From positions 85,001 through 128,809 of the forward strand of contig CAUYUJ010022086.1 of assembly GCA_963575745.1 (NCBI GenBank): a stretch of 43,809 bases of DNA. Direction: 5' to 3'. The notes beneath the pieces were generated by a model, which saw only the letters and a list, made by a program, of their open reading frames with translations, had not been told where the DNA came from and made no database searches. This DNA comes from Prorocentrum cordatum. Lineage: Eukaryota; Sar; Dinophyceae; Prorocentrales; Prorocentraceae. How positions within the stretch are numbered: the stretch's first letter is position 1; each line of letters opens with the position of its first letter. Positions 11,451-21,550 of this stretch are shown here, one piece after another. Made by a program: the position numbers and the translations under genes.

Positions 11451-12386
11451 TCGCTCATTCCGCCGGCCCGTGATATGGCATCGCTGGTTTTTGTCTGTGT
11501 GTTCGTTGCCCATGTTGCGCTCTTGGGGGCGGGTGTCGTTCGGACGCGTTGCGTGGGGAGTTTTGATGGTGAAGCAGTTCCCTGGGGGTCGTCTCTCGAT
11601 GGGGCGAAATAGAGTCGTCGTCAAGATGCTTCTTTGGGGGGCCTCTTGGGGTCTGTTGAGAGGCCGTTCGGGGGCGCATGGGAGACATGTTTGAAGCCTT
11701 CTGGGGCTTCTTTTGGGCCTCCTGGGAGTCTCCTGGGGCCTCTTGGCGACATCTTGGGGCCTCTTGGAGGCCTCTTGGGGCCTCTTTGGGACCTCCTGGG
11801 CGCCTTCTGGGACGGAGGGCTCCATTTTTGAGTTCTCGGTATCCCTCCTGAGTCCCTCTTGGGCCCGTCTTGGGGCCTCTTGGTCCGTCTTGGGCGGCAC
11901 TTGGGCCGTCTTGAGGGCTCTCTTGGGTCGTTTCGGCGCCGTCTTGGGAGCTTCGTGGGCCGTCTTGGAGCGGTCTTGGGGGCCTCTTGGGCCGTCTTGG
12001 AGCGTCCGGAAGCCGAAAAAGCCAGAACACAAAAAACATAGAAAAAACCAATGAAAATCAACGATTTTGGCCTCTTGGGGCTCTCTTCGGAGGCCTCTTG
12101 GAAGGCTCTTGGGGCGTCTTGGAGGCCTCTTGGGCTGTCTTGGGGGCCTTTTGGGCCGTCTTGGGGTCATCTTCGGCGTCTTCGAGCGCTCTTTGGGCGT
12201 CTCGGGGGCCTCTTGGGCAGTCTTGGGGGCCTCTTGGGGCACTCTGAGCGCGCTCTGGGGAGCCTGAGAGGCCGCACCCAGAAGGAAAACCATCTCTGAG
12301 TAGACTTGGTCGGGCGGCGGTCGGGCGTTGGTCGGGGTACTTTTCGCCGGGGGACCCCCAGGGGCCGCCCCGCGCGCGCGAACTAG
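11437..12386 (+). repeat. Left arm (L) of a large compound inverted repeat
   Basis: Starts at TTATTGAATCGCTTCGCTC and ends at GCGCGCGCGAACTAG. Its reverse complement makes up 12457-13227. It contains a decamer minisatellite and a box around 12010-12075 with GATTTTGGCCTCTTGGGG. About 140 bp near 11480-11630 has no partner in the other arm. Confidence 0.85.
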
Positions 12387-12443
12387 AAATTCGCCGGCCC
12401 AACGGGCCAGAGGAGTGCTAAGATCTCCGGTAACTGGTTAACA
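12387..12443 (+). repeat. Spacer S between the arms; repeated inverted at 13239-13293
   Basis: Runs from AAATTCGCCGGCCCAACGGG to GGTAACTGGTTAACA. The same ~57 bp occurs in reverse complement after the right arm, so the order is L, S, inverted L, inverted S. Confidence 0.85.
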
Positions 12444-12456
12444 ATTGTATATTGTA

Positions 12457-13227
12457 CTAGTTCGCGCGCGCGGGGCGGCCCCTCGGGGTCCCCTGGCGAA
12501 AAGTACCCCGCCCGCCGCCTGGCAAGGTCCCGCCCGGTTCAACTCAGAGATGGTTTTCCTTCTGGGTGCGGCCTCTCAGGCCGCCCTGAGCGCGCCAAGA
12601 GTGCCCCAAGAGGCCCCCAAGATTGCTCAAGAGGCCCCCGAGACGTTCAAAGAGCGCTCCAAGGCGCCGAAGATGACCCCAAGACGGCCCAAGAGACCCC
12701 CAAGACAGCCAAAGAGGCCTTCAAGACGCCCCAAGAGCCTTCCAAGAGGCCTCCGAAGAGGGCCCCAAGAGGCCAAAATCGTTGATTTTCATTGTTTTTT
12801 CCTATGTTTTTTGCGTTCTGGCTTTTTCGGCTTCCGGACGCTCCAAGACGACCCAAGAGGCGCCCAAGATCGCTCCAAGACGGCCCACGAAGCTCCCAAG
12901 ACGGCCCCGAAACGGCCCAAGAGGGCCCCCAAGACGGCCCAAGCCCCGCCCAAGACGGACCAAGAGGCCCCAAGACGGGTCCAAGAGGGGCTCAAGAGGG
13001 ATACCGAGAACTGAAAAATCGAGCCCTCCGCCCCAGAAGCCGCCCAGGAGGTCCCAAAGAGGCCCCAAGAGACCCCCAAGAGGCCCCCAAGACGCCCCAA
13101 GAGGCGCCCAAGAGGCCCAAAAGAGGCCCCAAGAGGCCCCAAAACGGCCCCCAAGGGGCCCCAAAACTCGGCTAGCCCACAACGGTGCGACAATATGGGC
13201 CGGCGGAATGAGCGAAGCGATTAAATA
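12457..13227 (-). repeat. Right arm (inverted L) of the compound inverted repeat
   Basis: Reverse complement of the left arm, beginning CTAGTTCGCGCGCGC and ending GCGAAGCGATTAAATA. Same boxes in reverse order (AAAATCGTTGATTTTCATTG near 12775). Frames in it give Pro/Arg/Gln-rich repeats only. Confidence 0.85.
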
Positions 13228-13238
13228 CTGTTAATACT

Positions 13239-13293
13239 GTTAACCAGTTACCGGAGATCTTAGCACGCCCTGGCCCGTTGGGCCGGCGAATTT
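13239..13293 (-). repeat. Inverted copy of spacer S
   Basis: TGTTAACCAGTTACCGGAG through GGGCCGGCGAATTT, the reverse complement of 12387-12443 with few changes. S and inverted S bracket the right arm like long terminal inverted repeats. Confidence 0.85.
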
Positions 13294-13579
13294 GTGTGTC
13301 CCAGGGCCCTTTCACACAGCCACCTGTCTACGTCGCAGCGTGGCAGGGGCGGTCCGCGCGCGCGCTCAGCAGGCCGGGTGACGCCATTGCAAATGGTCCG
13401 GAGGCGAGAGGGAGGGGAGAGGCACCTGGCATCGCGCGGACGTGTGTATTTTTTCTCGGCGAGGGCCCTTGAGGAACATCCTACATCATCGAGCAAAAAA
13501 AACACGCACGAAACCGAACAGTGCACGGGAACTGGACGTCCGCGCGACGGCAAGGGAAGGAGGAGCTGCCGCGAGAGGG

Positions 13580-13770
13580 GGGGTGAGGAGGAAGAGGAGG
13601 AGGAGGAGGAGGAGGATGAGGAGGAGGAGGAGGAGGAGATGAGGAGGAGGAGGAAGAGGAGGAAGGAGGATGAGGAGGAGGAGGAGGAAGGAGGGGGGAG
13701 GGGGAAGGGGGAGGAGGAGGGGGAGGAGGAAAGGAGGAGGAGGGAAATGGACGTCCGAACTGCCGCGAGA
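13580..13770. repeat. GAG/GGA homopurine triplet array
   Basis: Degenerate GGA repeats, purines on the plus strand. Poly-Glu and poly-Arg frames are artefacts. Confidence 0.92.
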
Positions 13771-13907
13771 GGGGGGGGGGGGGAAGAGCCGAGCGCGCTG
13801 GCGCAGCGGGGGCCGCGGCGGGGCGCCCCGGTGGCGGCCGAGCCCCGGCAGCGAGGCGGAGCCACAAGGAGGCGGGAGGTTGCGGGAGTAGGCGGTTCCT
13901 CTAGCTC

Positions 13908-14092
13908 CCCAGAACTCCTCGCGTCGGACAAAAACACCACTGGAGGTTTTTCGCTATTTTCGGCCTCCGGGGGCCCTCGCCGGGCCTCGGGGCCGTCAAA
14001 AAACGTCTCAGGATGAAGAACCGGTCCCGGGGAAGGAGTCCAGACCTCTGGGGGTCGACGTTGTGAAAAAATCACGACGTCGGAGGCCTGGG
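13908..14092 (-). mobile_element. MITE-like family 1 (double-hairpin element), copy
   Basis: About 185 bp. Family 1 has CCAGACC at both ends, a hairpin at each end (stem GTCGTGA or close variant, a run of A or T as loop), and a shared centre with ACCGGTTCTTCGTCC and GGCCCCCGGAGGCCGAAAA. This copy is in the reverse orientation relative to the one at 16198. Its left hairpin is decayed. Non-coding, so it would depend on proteins made elsewhere. Confidence 0.8.
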
Positions 14093-14303
14093 TCGCGCCG
14101 CTCCTGATGGTCACTTGTCCACCGCCGAGTTATGGTGTGTGTGTGTGCGCGTGGTGTGACTAGTTTGGCATCTGGAGGAGGAGAACCAGGGAGGAGGGCA
14201 GATGGCGACTCAGCCTCACTATGATGTGGACGGTGCGCACGAGGAGAAGGCACATGGGCACGAGCTAACAAGGTAGGGTACGGGTGGATGAACACGATAA
14301 TCT

Positions 14304-14371
14304 TCTCTTTATTGCGAAGGCTTTACGGCTGGTGCTGCCGACACTGAAGGGGTACGACGACGACGCTGACA

Positions 14372-14440
<69 letters not shown>

Positions 14441-14640
14441 TGGGCCAGAGTCCTCAGGATTCTGTTTGGGGTCTATTCGAAGCGCTCTCGGAGGCCTCTG
14501 GGGGGAAGTTTTGGGGGCCCCTTTGGAGCGTCTTGGAGGCCTCCTGGGAGCCTCTTGGGGCTTCCTGGGGGCCTCTTGGGGGCCTCTTGGAACCTCCTGG
14601 GGGCCTCCTGGGGGCCTCTCGGGGCCGAGGGCTCGAAAGG
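14304..14640. repeat. GAC array (14357-14439) between a short conserved box and decamer minisatellite
   Basis: A box near 14308-14345 (GCGAAGGCTTTACGGC, then CTGCCGACACTGAA) precedes a pure GAC run and then a CTTGGGG-type minisatellite. The same order, box then GAC, recurs at 19498-19565, so the microsatellite may grow at a fixed place in a dispersed repeat. Confidence 0.75.
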
Positions 14641-14749
14641 TCCGTTGGTCCCGCCCGCAGATTCCGCCGCCCCGCGCCGGGGGCCGCCACGGCACAGGCC
14701 GCCCGCTCAGCCAGCAGCCTTCCAGTGGGTGGCCGCGTGGAGCCTCCTC

Positions 14750-14956
14750 CTAATCCTCCTCCTCCTCCTCCTCTCCTCCTCCTCCTCCTCCTCCTCCTCC
14801 TCCTCCTCCTCCTCCTCCCTCCTCCTCCTCCTCCTCCTTCTCCTCCTCCTCCTCCTCCTCCTCCCTCCTCCCTCCTCCTCCTCCTCCCCTCCTCCTCCTC
14901 CTCCTCCTCCTCCTCCTCCTCCTCCTCCTCCTCTCCTCCTCCTCCTCCTCCTCCTG
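14750..14956. repeat. CCT/TCC homopyrimidine triplet array
   Basis: Nearly pure CCT repeats, pyrimidines on the plus strand. Confidence 0.95.
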
Positions 14957-15300
14957 GACCCATGCCGCCACTGGGCATCACTGGTGCAACCGCGGCCCTG
15001 ACTCGAGGCGGGCCTGGGATCGGCCGCGCCCGCCTCCTGGCAACGCAGCGTGGCACGGACGGACGCACGGCGCTGCCTCGGCAAGCCCGGACCTCCGGGG
15101 CGTTGACGGACCCCCTGGGCCGAGGCTGCCTTCGGGCCGCCCCTGCCACACAGCCCAGCCGCCCCCGCAGCCTCCGCCGCCCGGCGAGCTCGCCGCCCCT
15201 CTCGCCCTCGATTCGATCCTCCGCGCGAGCGCCAGCGCTTCGACTAGTGGACCCCGGCGCGGTGCATCAGCGCGGCCGACCTGCTGCAGCCCCCCGGACC
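14957..15300. other. GC-rich spacer, no gene recognised
   Basis: Very GC-rich unique-looking sequence between two CCT arrays. No motif that I can name. Confidence 0.5.
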
Positions 15301-16090
15301 TGCCCACTTCCTCCTCCTTCTCCTTCCTCCTCCTCCGTCCTCCTCCTCCTCTTCCTCCTCCTCCTCCTCCTCCTCCTCCTCCTACCTGCCCTCCTCAATC
15401 CTCCGCGCTCCTCCTGCAGCTGCTGCTGCTGCTGCCTCCACCTCTCCACCTACTCTCCTCCTCCTCCTCCATCCTGCTGCGGCTTCAGTTGCTGATGCTG
15501 CTTTCCTATCTCCTCCTCCTCCTCCTGCTGCTTTCTCCTCCACCTCCTCCTGTCCCCCCGCCTCATCCTGCTCCTCCTTCCTCCTCCTCTTCTCCACTTC
15601 TCCTCTTCTCCTCCTTCTCGTCCTCCAATTATCCTCTTCCTCCTTCTCGCTCCATTCCTGCTTCCTCCGCTTCCTCCTTCCTCCTCCTCTTCTCCTCTCC
15701 TCCTCCTTCCTCCTCCTCCCTCCTCCTCCTCCTCCTCCTCCTCCTCCTGCTCTCGTCCCTCCTCCTCCTCCTGCTCCTCCTCACTGTCTCCTCCTGCTCC
15801 TCGTCCTTTCTTTCTCCTCTCCTCCTCCTCCTCCTCCTCCTCCTCCTCCTCCTCCTCCCACCTCCAGCTCCTAGCTCCTAGCTCTCCTCCTCCTCCTCCT
15901 CCAGCTCCTCCCTCCCTTCCCCTCCCAACGCCTCCCTCCCACCCTCCACCCTCCTCCCTCCCTCTTCCTCCCTCCCTCCTCCTCCTACTCCTCCTCCCTC
16001 CTCCTCCCTCCTCCTCCTCCTCCTCCTCCTTCCTCCTCCTCCTCCTCCTCCTCCTCCTCCACCTCCTCCGCCTCCGCCCCTCCTCCTCCC
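15301..16090. repeat. Long CCT/TCC array, degenerate
   Basis: About 790 bp of plus-strand pyrimidine triplets with TGC and TTC interruptions. Confidence 0.95.
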
Positions 16091-16092
16091 CC

Positions 16093-16123
16093 TATACCCC
16101 TACGGTGGCACCGTAGGGGTATA
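16093..16123. repeat. Perfect 15-bp inverted repeat with one-base spacer
   Basis: Left arm TATACCCCTACGGTG, one G, then its exact reverse complement. It lies at the edge of the CCT array, 75 bp before a family 1 element. Purpose unknown. Confidence 0.9.
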
Positions 16124-16197
16124 AACTTTCCCGCCGCCCTGGGGCAGGTGTCCCCGACGGCGAACAAGTTTATGTTATACCGTTCTTCGCCCGTTAA

Positions 16198-16380
16198 CAG
16201 ACCCCCGACGTCGTGATTTTTTCACAACGTCGACCCCCAGAGGTCTGGACCCCTCCCCCGGGACCGGTTCTTCGTCCTGAGTCGTTTTTTGACGCCCCCG
16301 AGGCCCGGCGAGGGCCCCCGGAAGCCGAAAGTAGCGAAAAACCTCCCGTCGTGATTTTTCCACGACGCCAGGAGGTCTGG
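16198..16380 (+). mobile_element. MITE-like family 1, near-complete copy
   Basis: Begins CAGACCCCCGACGTCGTGA and ends AGGAGGTCTGG, 183 bp. Both end hairpins are visible: GTCGTGA with a T-rich loop and TCAC at the left, CGTCGTGA with T-rich loop and CACGACG at the right. The centre GACGCCCCCGAGGCCCGG is GC-palindromic. Confidence 0.88.
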
Positions 16381-16439
16381 GCCTGGCGCCTGCTCGCTGC
16401 CCCAGCGCCCCCTGGAGGGTGTCTGCGAAGGGCTTGGGC

Positions 16440-16862
16440 GACCCGCCCCGTCCTCCCCCTCTTCCTCCCCCTCCTCCTCCCCCTCCTCCTTTCCCCTCCA
16501 CCTCCTCATCCTCCTCCTCCTCCCTACACCTCACTCCTCCCCTCCTCCTCCTCCTCCCTCCCTCCCACCCTCCTCCTCCTCCCACCGCCCATCCTCCTCC
16601 TCCTCCTTCCTCCTCCTCCTCCTACTCCTCCTCCATCCTCCTCCATCCTCCTCATCCTCCTCCTCCTCCTCCCCTCCCTCCCTCCCCCCTCCCTCCTCCT
16701 CCCTCCCTCCCTCCCTCCCTCCCTCCCCTCCCCTCCCTCCCTCCCTCCCTCCCTTCCTCCCCTCCCTCACTCCTCCTCCTCCCTCCTCCCACCTCCTCCT
16801 CCCTCCTAATCCCCCTCCTCCCTCACTCCCTCCTCCCTCTCCTCCTCCCTCCTCCTCCTCCG
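16440..16862. repeat. CCT/CCCT homopyrimidine array
   Basis: Plus-strand pyrimidine repeats with both CCT and CCCT units. Confidence 0.93.
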
Positions 16863-16914
16863 CCGCGCTCTAGCTTTTCCCTGTTCTCTTCGGCGAACTG
16901 CTGGGCTCCCGCGC

Positions 16915-17150
16915 GGCCCTCCTCGCGCGGGCTGGACGGCGAGGATAAAACGACGCGAAGATCGGGACAAAATCGGATCGGGATAACTCGAAATCTCTGA
17001 GAATCGGCGGGTTTGGAGGATGTACTGGGCGCCGCGGCCGCTCCAGAGCGTTCCGGAACGCTCTGAGAGCGCTCCGGAACGCTCTGGAGCGATTTATCCC
17101 GATCCTAGCCCTGTTTTACCTCCTCGCGCGGGCTGGACGGCGAGGAGGCG
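16915..17150. repeat. Direct repeat of 28 bp and an imperfect palindrome at 17035-17095
   Basis: The 28-bp block beginning CTCCTCGCGCGGGCTGGACG occurs at about 16919 and 17121. Between them CGCTCCAGAGCGTTCCGGA and its inverse form a palindrome around GAGAGCG. No gene. Confidence 0.75.
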
Positions 17151-17177
17151 CTCCCGCCCGCGAGGACCGAGAATTCA

Positions 17178-17345
17178 GTTTGAGTCGGGCCCGTCCCTCT
17201 ACAGGAGGAAGATTCAAATATAGTTAAAAATCGGTATGGGGACTATTTTTTAGTGTTTTTTTTTCTACAAAGTTGGAGTATTTTTTGAGTATTCGTTTTT
17301 TTTGTCCGTCGAACATCCCCCTGTAGGGGGACACGCCCGACTTAA
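17178..17345 (+). mobile_element. Foldback/MITE-like family 3, copy
   Basis: Ends are inverted: GAGTCGGGCCCGTCCCTCTA at the left, and CCCCCTGTAGGGGGACACG followed by CCCGACTTAA at the right. The T-rich centre has no coding capacity. Related to 23792-24149 and, in part, to 25243-25450. Confidence 0.7.
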
Positions 17346-17810
17346 AAATAAGCGTGTGTGTGCGTGTTTATCGCGTGTTTTTGAGGCCCCCATTCGCCAC
17401 GGCGCGTTTCTGGGGATACTGTTTCGCCACGCGCCCCATGTCTTTGAACGCCGGTTGGACCCACTGGTGCGTCGGAGGAAAGTACTTGTCTGGGCCAGGG
17501 TGATTCGTGTGTCGCTTTGGGTGCCATTCCCATGCTGCAAACCCGCCTGGTGGGTGCTCATCCCCTTTGACAGGTAGTCTGACCTATTAGTGCTGTTTTT
17601 TCAATCTCGATCATCGCTTTTCGACTCGACCGTGTGAGAGGCAGTGTGTGCTTTGGCTCAGGTGTCGCCAGAGGTTCCTGCCACCTGCTCTGCGGCCTGG
17701 CTCGCTTCCTCCTTCCTCCGCCCTGTCCTTTTCCACCCTACCTCTCCTCCTTGTTCTCCTTCCGCCTGTTCCTTCCCCGCCTCATCCGCTTTCACCTCCC
17801 CCTTTCCTTT
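17346..17810. other. No gene recognised
   Basis: Mixed sequence after the family 3 copy, turning pyrimidine-rich from 17700. Open frames are short and lack motifs. Confidence 0.5.
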
Positions 17811-18018
17811 ATCCTCCCTCCTCCTCCTCCTCCTCCTCCTCCCTCCTCCTCCTCCTCCTCCTCCTCCTCCCCTCCTTTCCTCCGCCCTCCTCCTCCCCCC
17901 TCCTCCACCCCGCTCCTCCTCCTCCTCCTCCCCCCCCTCCCCCTCCTCCCTCCCCTACTCCTCCTCCTCCTCCTCCTCCTCCTCCTCCTCCTCCTCCTCC
18001 TCCTCCTCCTCCTCCTCC
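17811..18018. repeat. CCT/TCC triplet array
   Basis: Plus-strand pyrimidine triplets. Confidence 0.95.
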
Positions 18019-18653
18019 CGATCCGCGAATCAAGGTGGGGTTCCTGACCGACGCCATCGGTCGGCTGAAGGTACCCGCTACGGACTTTCCTCGCTGCTTG
18101 CACGTCCGCGTGAGGAGAAGGCGTGGTAGGCTTCATGCGCACAGTGCCCGCCATATCACAAAGCACAAAATCAGTCGACGCCGCTACACACTCATATGTG
18201 GCAGTTGATCACGCTGGATGCCCTAAGTGACGGGTTCGTCTCAGTCACCTTTCTTGTGAAAGCAGGCCAGAAAAGCGCAGCGAATAGATGTCACAGCATG
18301 CGCATTGCGTTGTTCAGTCATCCACCCCCTGGTGGAGAGCAGCAGGAACTGTCACCCATCTTGGTCATCTCTGTTTCGCGTCTGTTTCCCTGCCAAGCCC
18401 CAGTACGGCAGGTTTGCGTCGTGTCGACCAGCGGCGACCCCGCCGCCCGCATTCAACGTTGAACGCCGCCGGCGACCTAGAATCGGTCGATGATGAACGA
18501 TCTGATGTTTCGGAATCGGCCGATCGTTCAACTTTGAACGATCCCCTCGGTGTCAGAAACCAACGCCGAAGTCGGCACGACACGAACCTGCCGTATGTCC
18601 CTTGTCTTTGGGCTCATCTGGGCTGGTGGCACCTGCGGCGGCTCCTCTTGCCG
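18019..18653. other. No gene recognised
   Basis: Contains small palindromes TTCAACGTTGAA near 18452 and a related GTTCAACTTTGAAC near 18524. Open frames have no recognisable domain. Confidence 0.5.
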
Positions 18654-18702
18654 GGAGGAGGAGGAGGAGGAGGAGGAGGAGGAGGAGGAGGAGGAGGAGG
18701 AC
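18654..18702. repeat. GGA array flanked by a direct repeat
   Basis: Pure GGA repeats. The flanking block GACACGAACCTGCCGTA occurs at 18579 and again right after the array. Confidence 0.85.
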
Positions 18703-18862
18703 ACGAACCTGCCGTAGTTGCAATCTCCGTGTCCCAGGTCCACCTTCGGCTCCGGGCTGCGTGCGCTCTTACCCGCGAGGGCGCGAAGATGCCGCGCTTC
18801 GCGCGTCGCGGCCTGGGCAGGAGAAGCGCCATAGCTCGTGGGCGGCGGCGCCGGGGCGCGAA

Positions 18863-18863
<1 letters not shown>

Positions 18864-18917
<54 letters not shown>

Positions 18918-19028
18918 ATTCTTATTATTATTATTATTTATTATCATCATTATTATTATCATCATTATTATTATTACGATTATTAGTATTAGTATTATTA
19001 TTATTACCATTATTATTATTATTGTATT
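18864..19028. repeat. ATT trinucleotide array
   Basis: About 165 bp of ATT repeats with ATC and ATTT interruptions. Confidence 0.95.
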
Positions 19029-19319
19029 AGGGACTCGATGCGCGAAGAGTGCGAAGATAGGTGATCTTGGCTCTTCTTCCGCACACGACTTAGATGCCCT
19101 GCCCCTTCTTCTCGAACGCAAGGTCAGCATCACCAGCGCGCAGTTCAGGCCATGCGAGAAGGAGGCCGCATCATGATGCTGTGCCCGTTTTTTCTCATGC
19201 TTGCCACGCGGAGGGCGGTGACTCAGACGACGAGGACGAGTGCGAGGACGTGGAGGAAACCCGACTTACTGCCCCTTCTCGCGGATCATTGTCTAAACCT
19301 TGGCGTGAGCGAATCTGAG

Positions 19320-19735
19320 TTCGGAATTGATGGCTCGTGGTCTGCTCTCCTGTGTCGTCTCCCGTATGCTTGTGGTCTCATGTGTGGTCTCCCTTGTGTC
19401 TCCCTTGTGCTCTCCATTGTGGCCTCCCGTATGGTCTGCCGTATGGTCTGATGTTTCGTTTTCCTTTCATGCATTATGGTATCCCACTGGTTTTAATAGA
19501 TTACGAAGGCCTTACGGCCGGTGCCGCCGACCCTGAATGGCGACGACGACGACGACGACGACGAGCGCTCTTGGGGGCCTCTTGGGGGTAGTTTATGGTA
19601 TCCCACTGGTTTTGATAGACTTTCTGTGTGGCCTCCCTTATGGTCTTCCTCCTGGTCTGCCGTCATGGTCTCTCGTGTGTTCTCCCCTGTGGTCTCCCGG
19701 TCCGTATGGTACGGGTCTCCCGTACGGTATCCATA
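19320..19735. repeat. Degenerate TGGTCTCC minisatellite with a GAC run at 19541
   Basis: Words like TGGTCTCCCGTATGGTCTGC recur every 10-25 bp. The box ATTACGAAGGCCTTACGGCC at 19500 precedes a GAC run, as at 14308. Confidence 0.75.
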
Positions 19736-19750
19736 ATGGTACCCTGTACG

Positions 19751-19910
19751 TCACCGCCCACCAAACCACCCCAACCCAGCCCGAAGGCTCAGATTTGCCC
19801 TCGATTTCCAGTGGGGGGGGTGTCGGGAAACATTGAAAAAACACGCGTGGAACCATACCCCCCCCCAACCCGAAATTCGGGTCTTCGGGTTGGGCTGGGG
19901 TGGTCTGGTA
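19751..19910. mobile_element. Foldback element, family 4, with 13-bp flanking direct repeat
   Basis: Inverted ends: AAACCACCCCAACCCAGCCC in the left arm (19758-19786) and its near inverse in 19883-19911. The 13 bp GGTACCCTGTACG occurs on both sides, at 19738-19750 and 19911-19923, as expected for a target-site duplication. A second copy lacking the right end is at about 37369-37490. Confidence 0.7.
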
Positions 19911-19944
19911 GGTACCCTGTACGGTCTCCTATTCGGTCTTATTG

Positions 19945-20430
19945 ATGGTCTCCTTTTCTGGGTCTTCTTTACGGTGTCCGTGTCGTTTGTTTCCATTCTG
20001 GTCTCGTTCTTGGATTCCTTTATCGTCTCCCTTCTGTTTTTCTTATGGTCTTCCTTAGGGTCTTTCGGGTGGTCTCCCTTTTGGGTCTTCTTTACGGTGT
20101 CCCGTATGTCGTTTGTTTCCATTCTGGTCTCGTTCTTGGATTCCTTTATCGTCTCCCTTCTGTTTTTCTTATGGTCTTCCTTAGGGTCTCTCGGGTGGTC
20201 TCCCTTTTGGGTCTTCTTTACGGTGTCCCGTATGTCGTTTGTTTCCATTATGGTCTCGTTCTTGGATTCCTTTATCGTCTTCCTTCTGTTTCTCTTAAGG
20301 TCTTCCTTAGGGTCTCTCGGGTGGTCTCCCTTTTGGTCTTCTTTACGGTGTCCCGTATGTCGCTTGTTTCCATTATGGTCTCGTTCTTGGATTCCTTTAT
20401 CGTCTCCCTTTTTTTTAATGGTCTTCCTTA
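19945..20430 (+). repeat. ~123-bp tandem repeat, about four units
   Basis: The block GGTCTTCTTTACGGTGTCC starts near 19967, 20088, 20213 and 20335, with highly similar sequence between (TGTTTCCAT, TCTCGTTCTTGGATTCCT, TATCGTCTCCCTTCTG). The 262-residue Lys/Glu-rich minus-strand frame and the Phe/Ser-rich plus frame are repeat products. Confidence 0.9.
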
Positions 20431-20540
20431 GGGTCTCTCGGGTGGTCTCCCTTGTGGTCTCCCATGCGGTCTCCCTTCTGTCTCTGATATGGCCTTCCTT
20501 ACGTCCTCCCTCATGGTTTTCCCCATGGCTTCCCTGCACA

Positions 20541-20778
20541 ACGTTCTAGAGCACTCTCTGTATTATTCTTCACTATCCACGATGCTCTCCATAGTGCTCA
20601 AAACAGCGGTTTAGGGTCTCCTAGGGTCTTCTGTCGCAGTACGTTTGACGGCACCGTGGTGTGAACACTGGCCCTGGAGGCCATCTCGTTCCCCCTCCTC
20701 GATCTCTCACCGCCCCTTCCGTCCACGCATTCTGTGCGGACGTGTCCGAGCGGTGGTCTTCGTTCGTCCAGTGCCTTC
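20541..20778. other. No gene recognised
   Basis: Unique-looking stretch between the 123-bp array and the family 1 variant. No motif found. Confidence 0.45.
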
Positions 20779-20958
20779 CCAGACATCTTGCTGCTCCAAT
20801 TTTTTTGGTGCGTGGGCCCCGGAGGTCCGGACCACTTCCCCGGGGCCAGTTTTTCGTCCTGGGTCGTTTTTTGACGCTCCCGAGGCTCGGCGAGGGCCCC
20901 CGAAGGCCGAAAACGGCCAAAAACCGCTTGCTCCAATTTTTTTGGAGCGTCGGATCTC
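20779..20958 (-). mobile_element. MITE-like family 1, variant with replaced hairpin stems
   Basis: The centre (GGGGCCAGTTTTTCGTCC, GACGCTCCCGAGGCTCGG, GGGCCCCCGAAGGCCGAAAA) matches family 1. Both end hairpins have another sequence: GCTCCAA, five T, TTGGAGC at the right end, and a one-mismatch version at the left. Stem pairing is kept although the bases are new. Confidence 0.75.
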
Positions 20959-20967
20959 AGGGTTCGT

Positions 20968-21067
20968 CCGCCGACCCCAGTTGATCTACGTCAAGCTGAA
21001 GACGTGGCCGGCCGACAAGCTCCTGCCCATCATGGACCTGTGGGCGCGCGCCGTGGACAGACGATGA
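20968..21067 (+). other. Possible coding end (LIYVKLKTWPADKLLPIMDL)
   Basis: A short frame ending in a stop at 21065 reads like the C-terminus of a folded protein and ends ARAVDRR. It could be a terminal exon of a host gene, but I cannot name it and no partner exon is visible. Confidence 0.25.
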
Positions 21068-21094
21068 CTGTCGTACAGCGACAGCGGGCAGCGG

Positions 21095-21254
21095 GCAGCG
21101 GGGGGAGGAGGAGGGGGAGGAGGAGGAGGAGGAGGAGGGAGGGTGAGGAGGAGGAGGAGGAGGAGGAATGAGGAGGAGGAGGAGGAGGAGGAGGAGGCGG
21201 AGAGGAGGAGGGAGGAGGAGGAGGAGGAGGAGAAGGAGGAGGAGGAGGAGGGAG
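21095..21254. repeat. GGA homopurine triplet array
   Basis: Plus-strand GGA repeats. Confidence 0.95.
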
Positions 21255-21312
21255 GACATGGAGCAGCACGAGTTTCCGCACGTCGGCCGCCACTGCACGC
21301 TCTGCGCTGTTC
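21255..21312 (+). other. Possible exon with AN1-like N-terminus
   Basis: The frame reads MEQHEFPHVGRHCTLC from 21258. Proteins of the AN1 zinc-finger (ZFAND2) type begin with a similar Glu-Phe-Pro-x-x-Gly-x-His-Cys. Only the first Cys positions are present; no continuation is found nearby, so an intron would have to follow. It may be chance. Confidence 0.2.
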
Positions 21313-21394
21313 TGACCTCTTCAGTGCGCCTCCCTGGCCTCCCTTGCTCCCTTGGGAGGGAGAGGCAGTGGGGGGCACTTGGGCAGTGAGGGTG

Positions 21395-21550
21395 TACACG
21401 AAGGGTCCCAAGGACACACAAATCAATACACACACAAATAAAAGGATTCCCAATCTTTGTCCATGTTTTCTGGATTTTTGTCTTCCCCCCCACTTCCCAT
21501 AGTGTCCCATTTTTTCTGGGAATCGACGATGAATTGTGTCTGTGATTTTT
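21395..21550 (-). repeat. Dispersed ~150-bp repeat, copy 2 (reverse)
   Basis: Reverse complement matches 11300-11450 block by block, including CACAGACACAATTCATCGTC and the G-run before AAGACAAAA. Confidence 0.75.

Noticed and set aside
19751-20539. 262-residue Lys/Glu/Asp-rich minus-strand protein
   Set aside because: It is generated by the 123-bp tandem repeat and repeats with that period.
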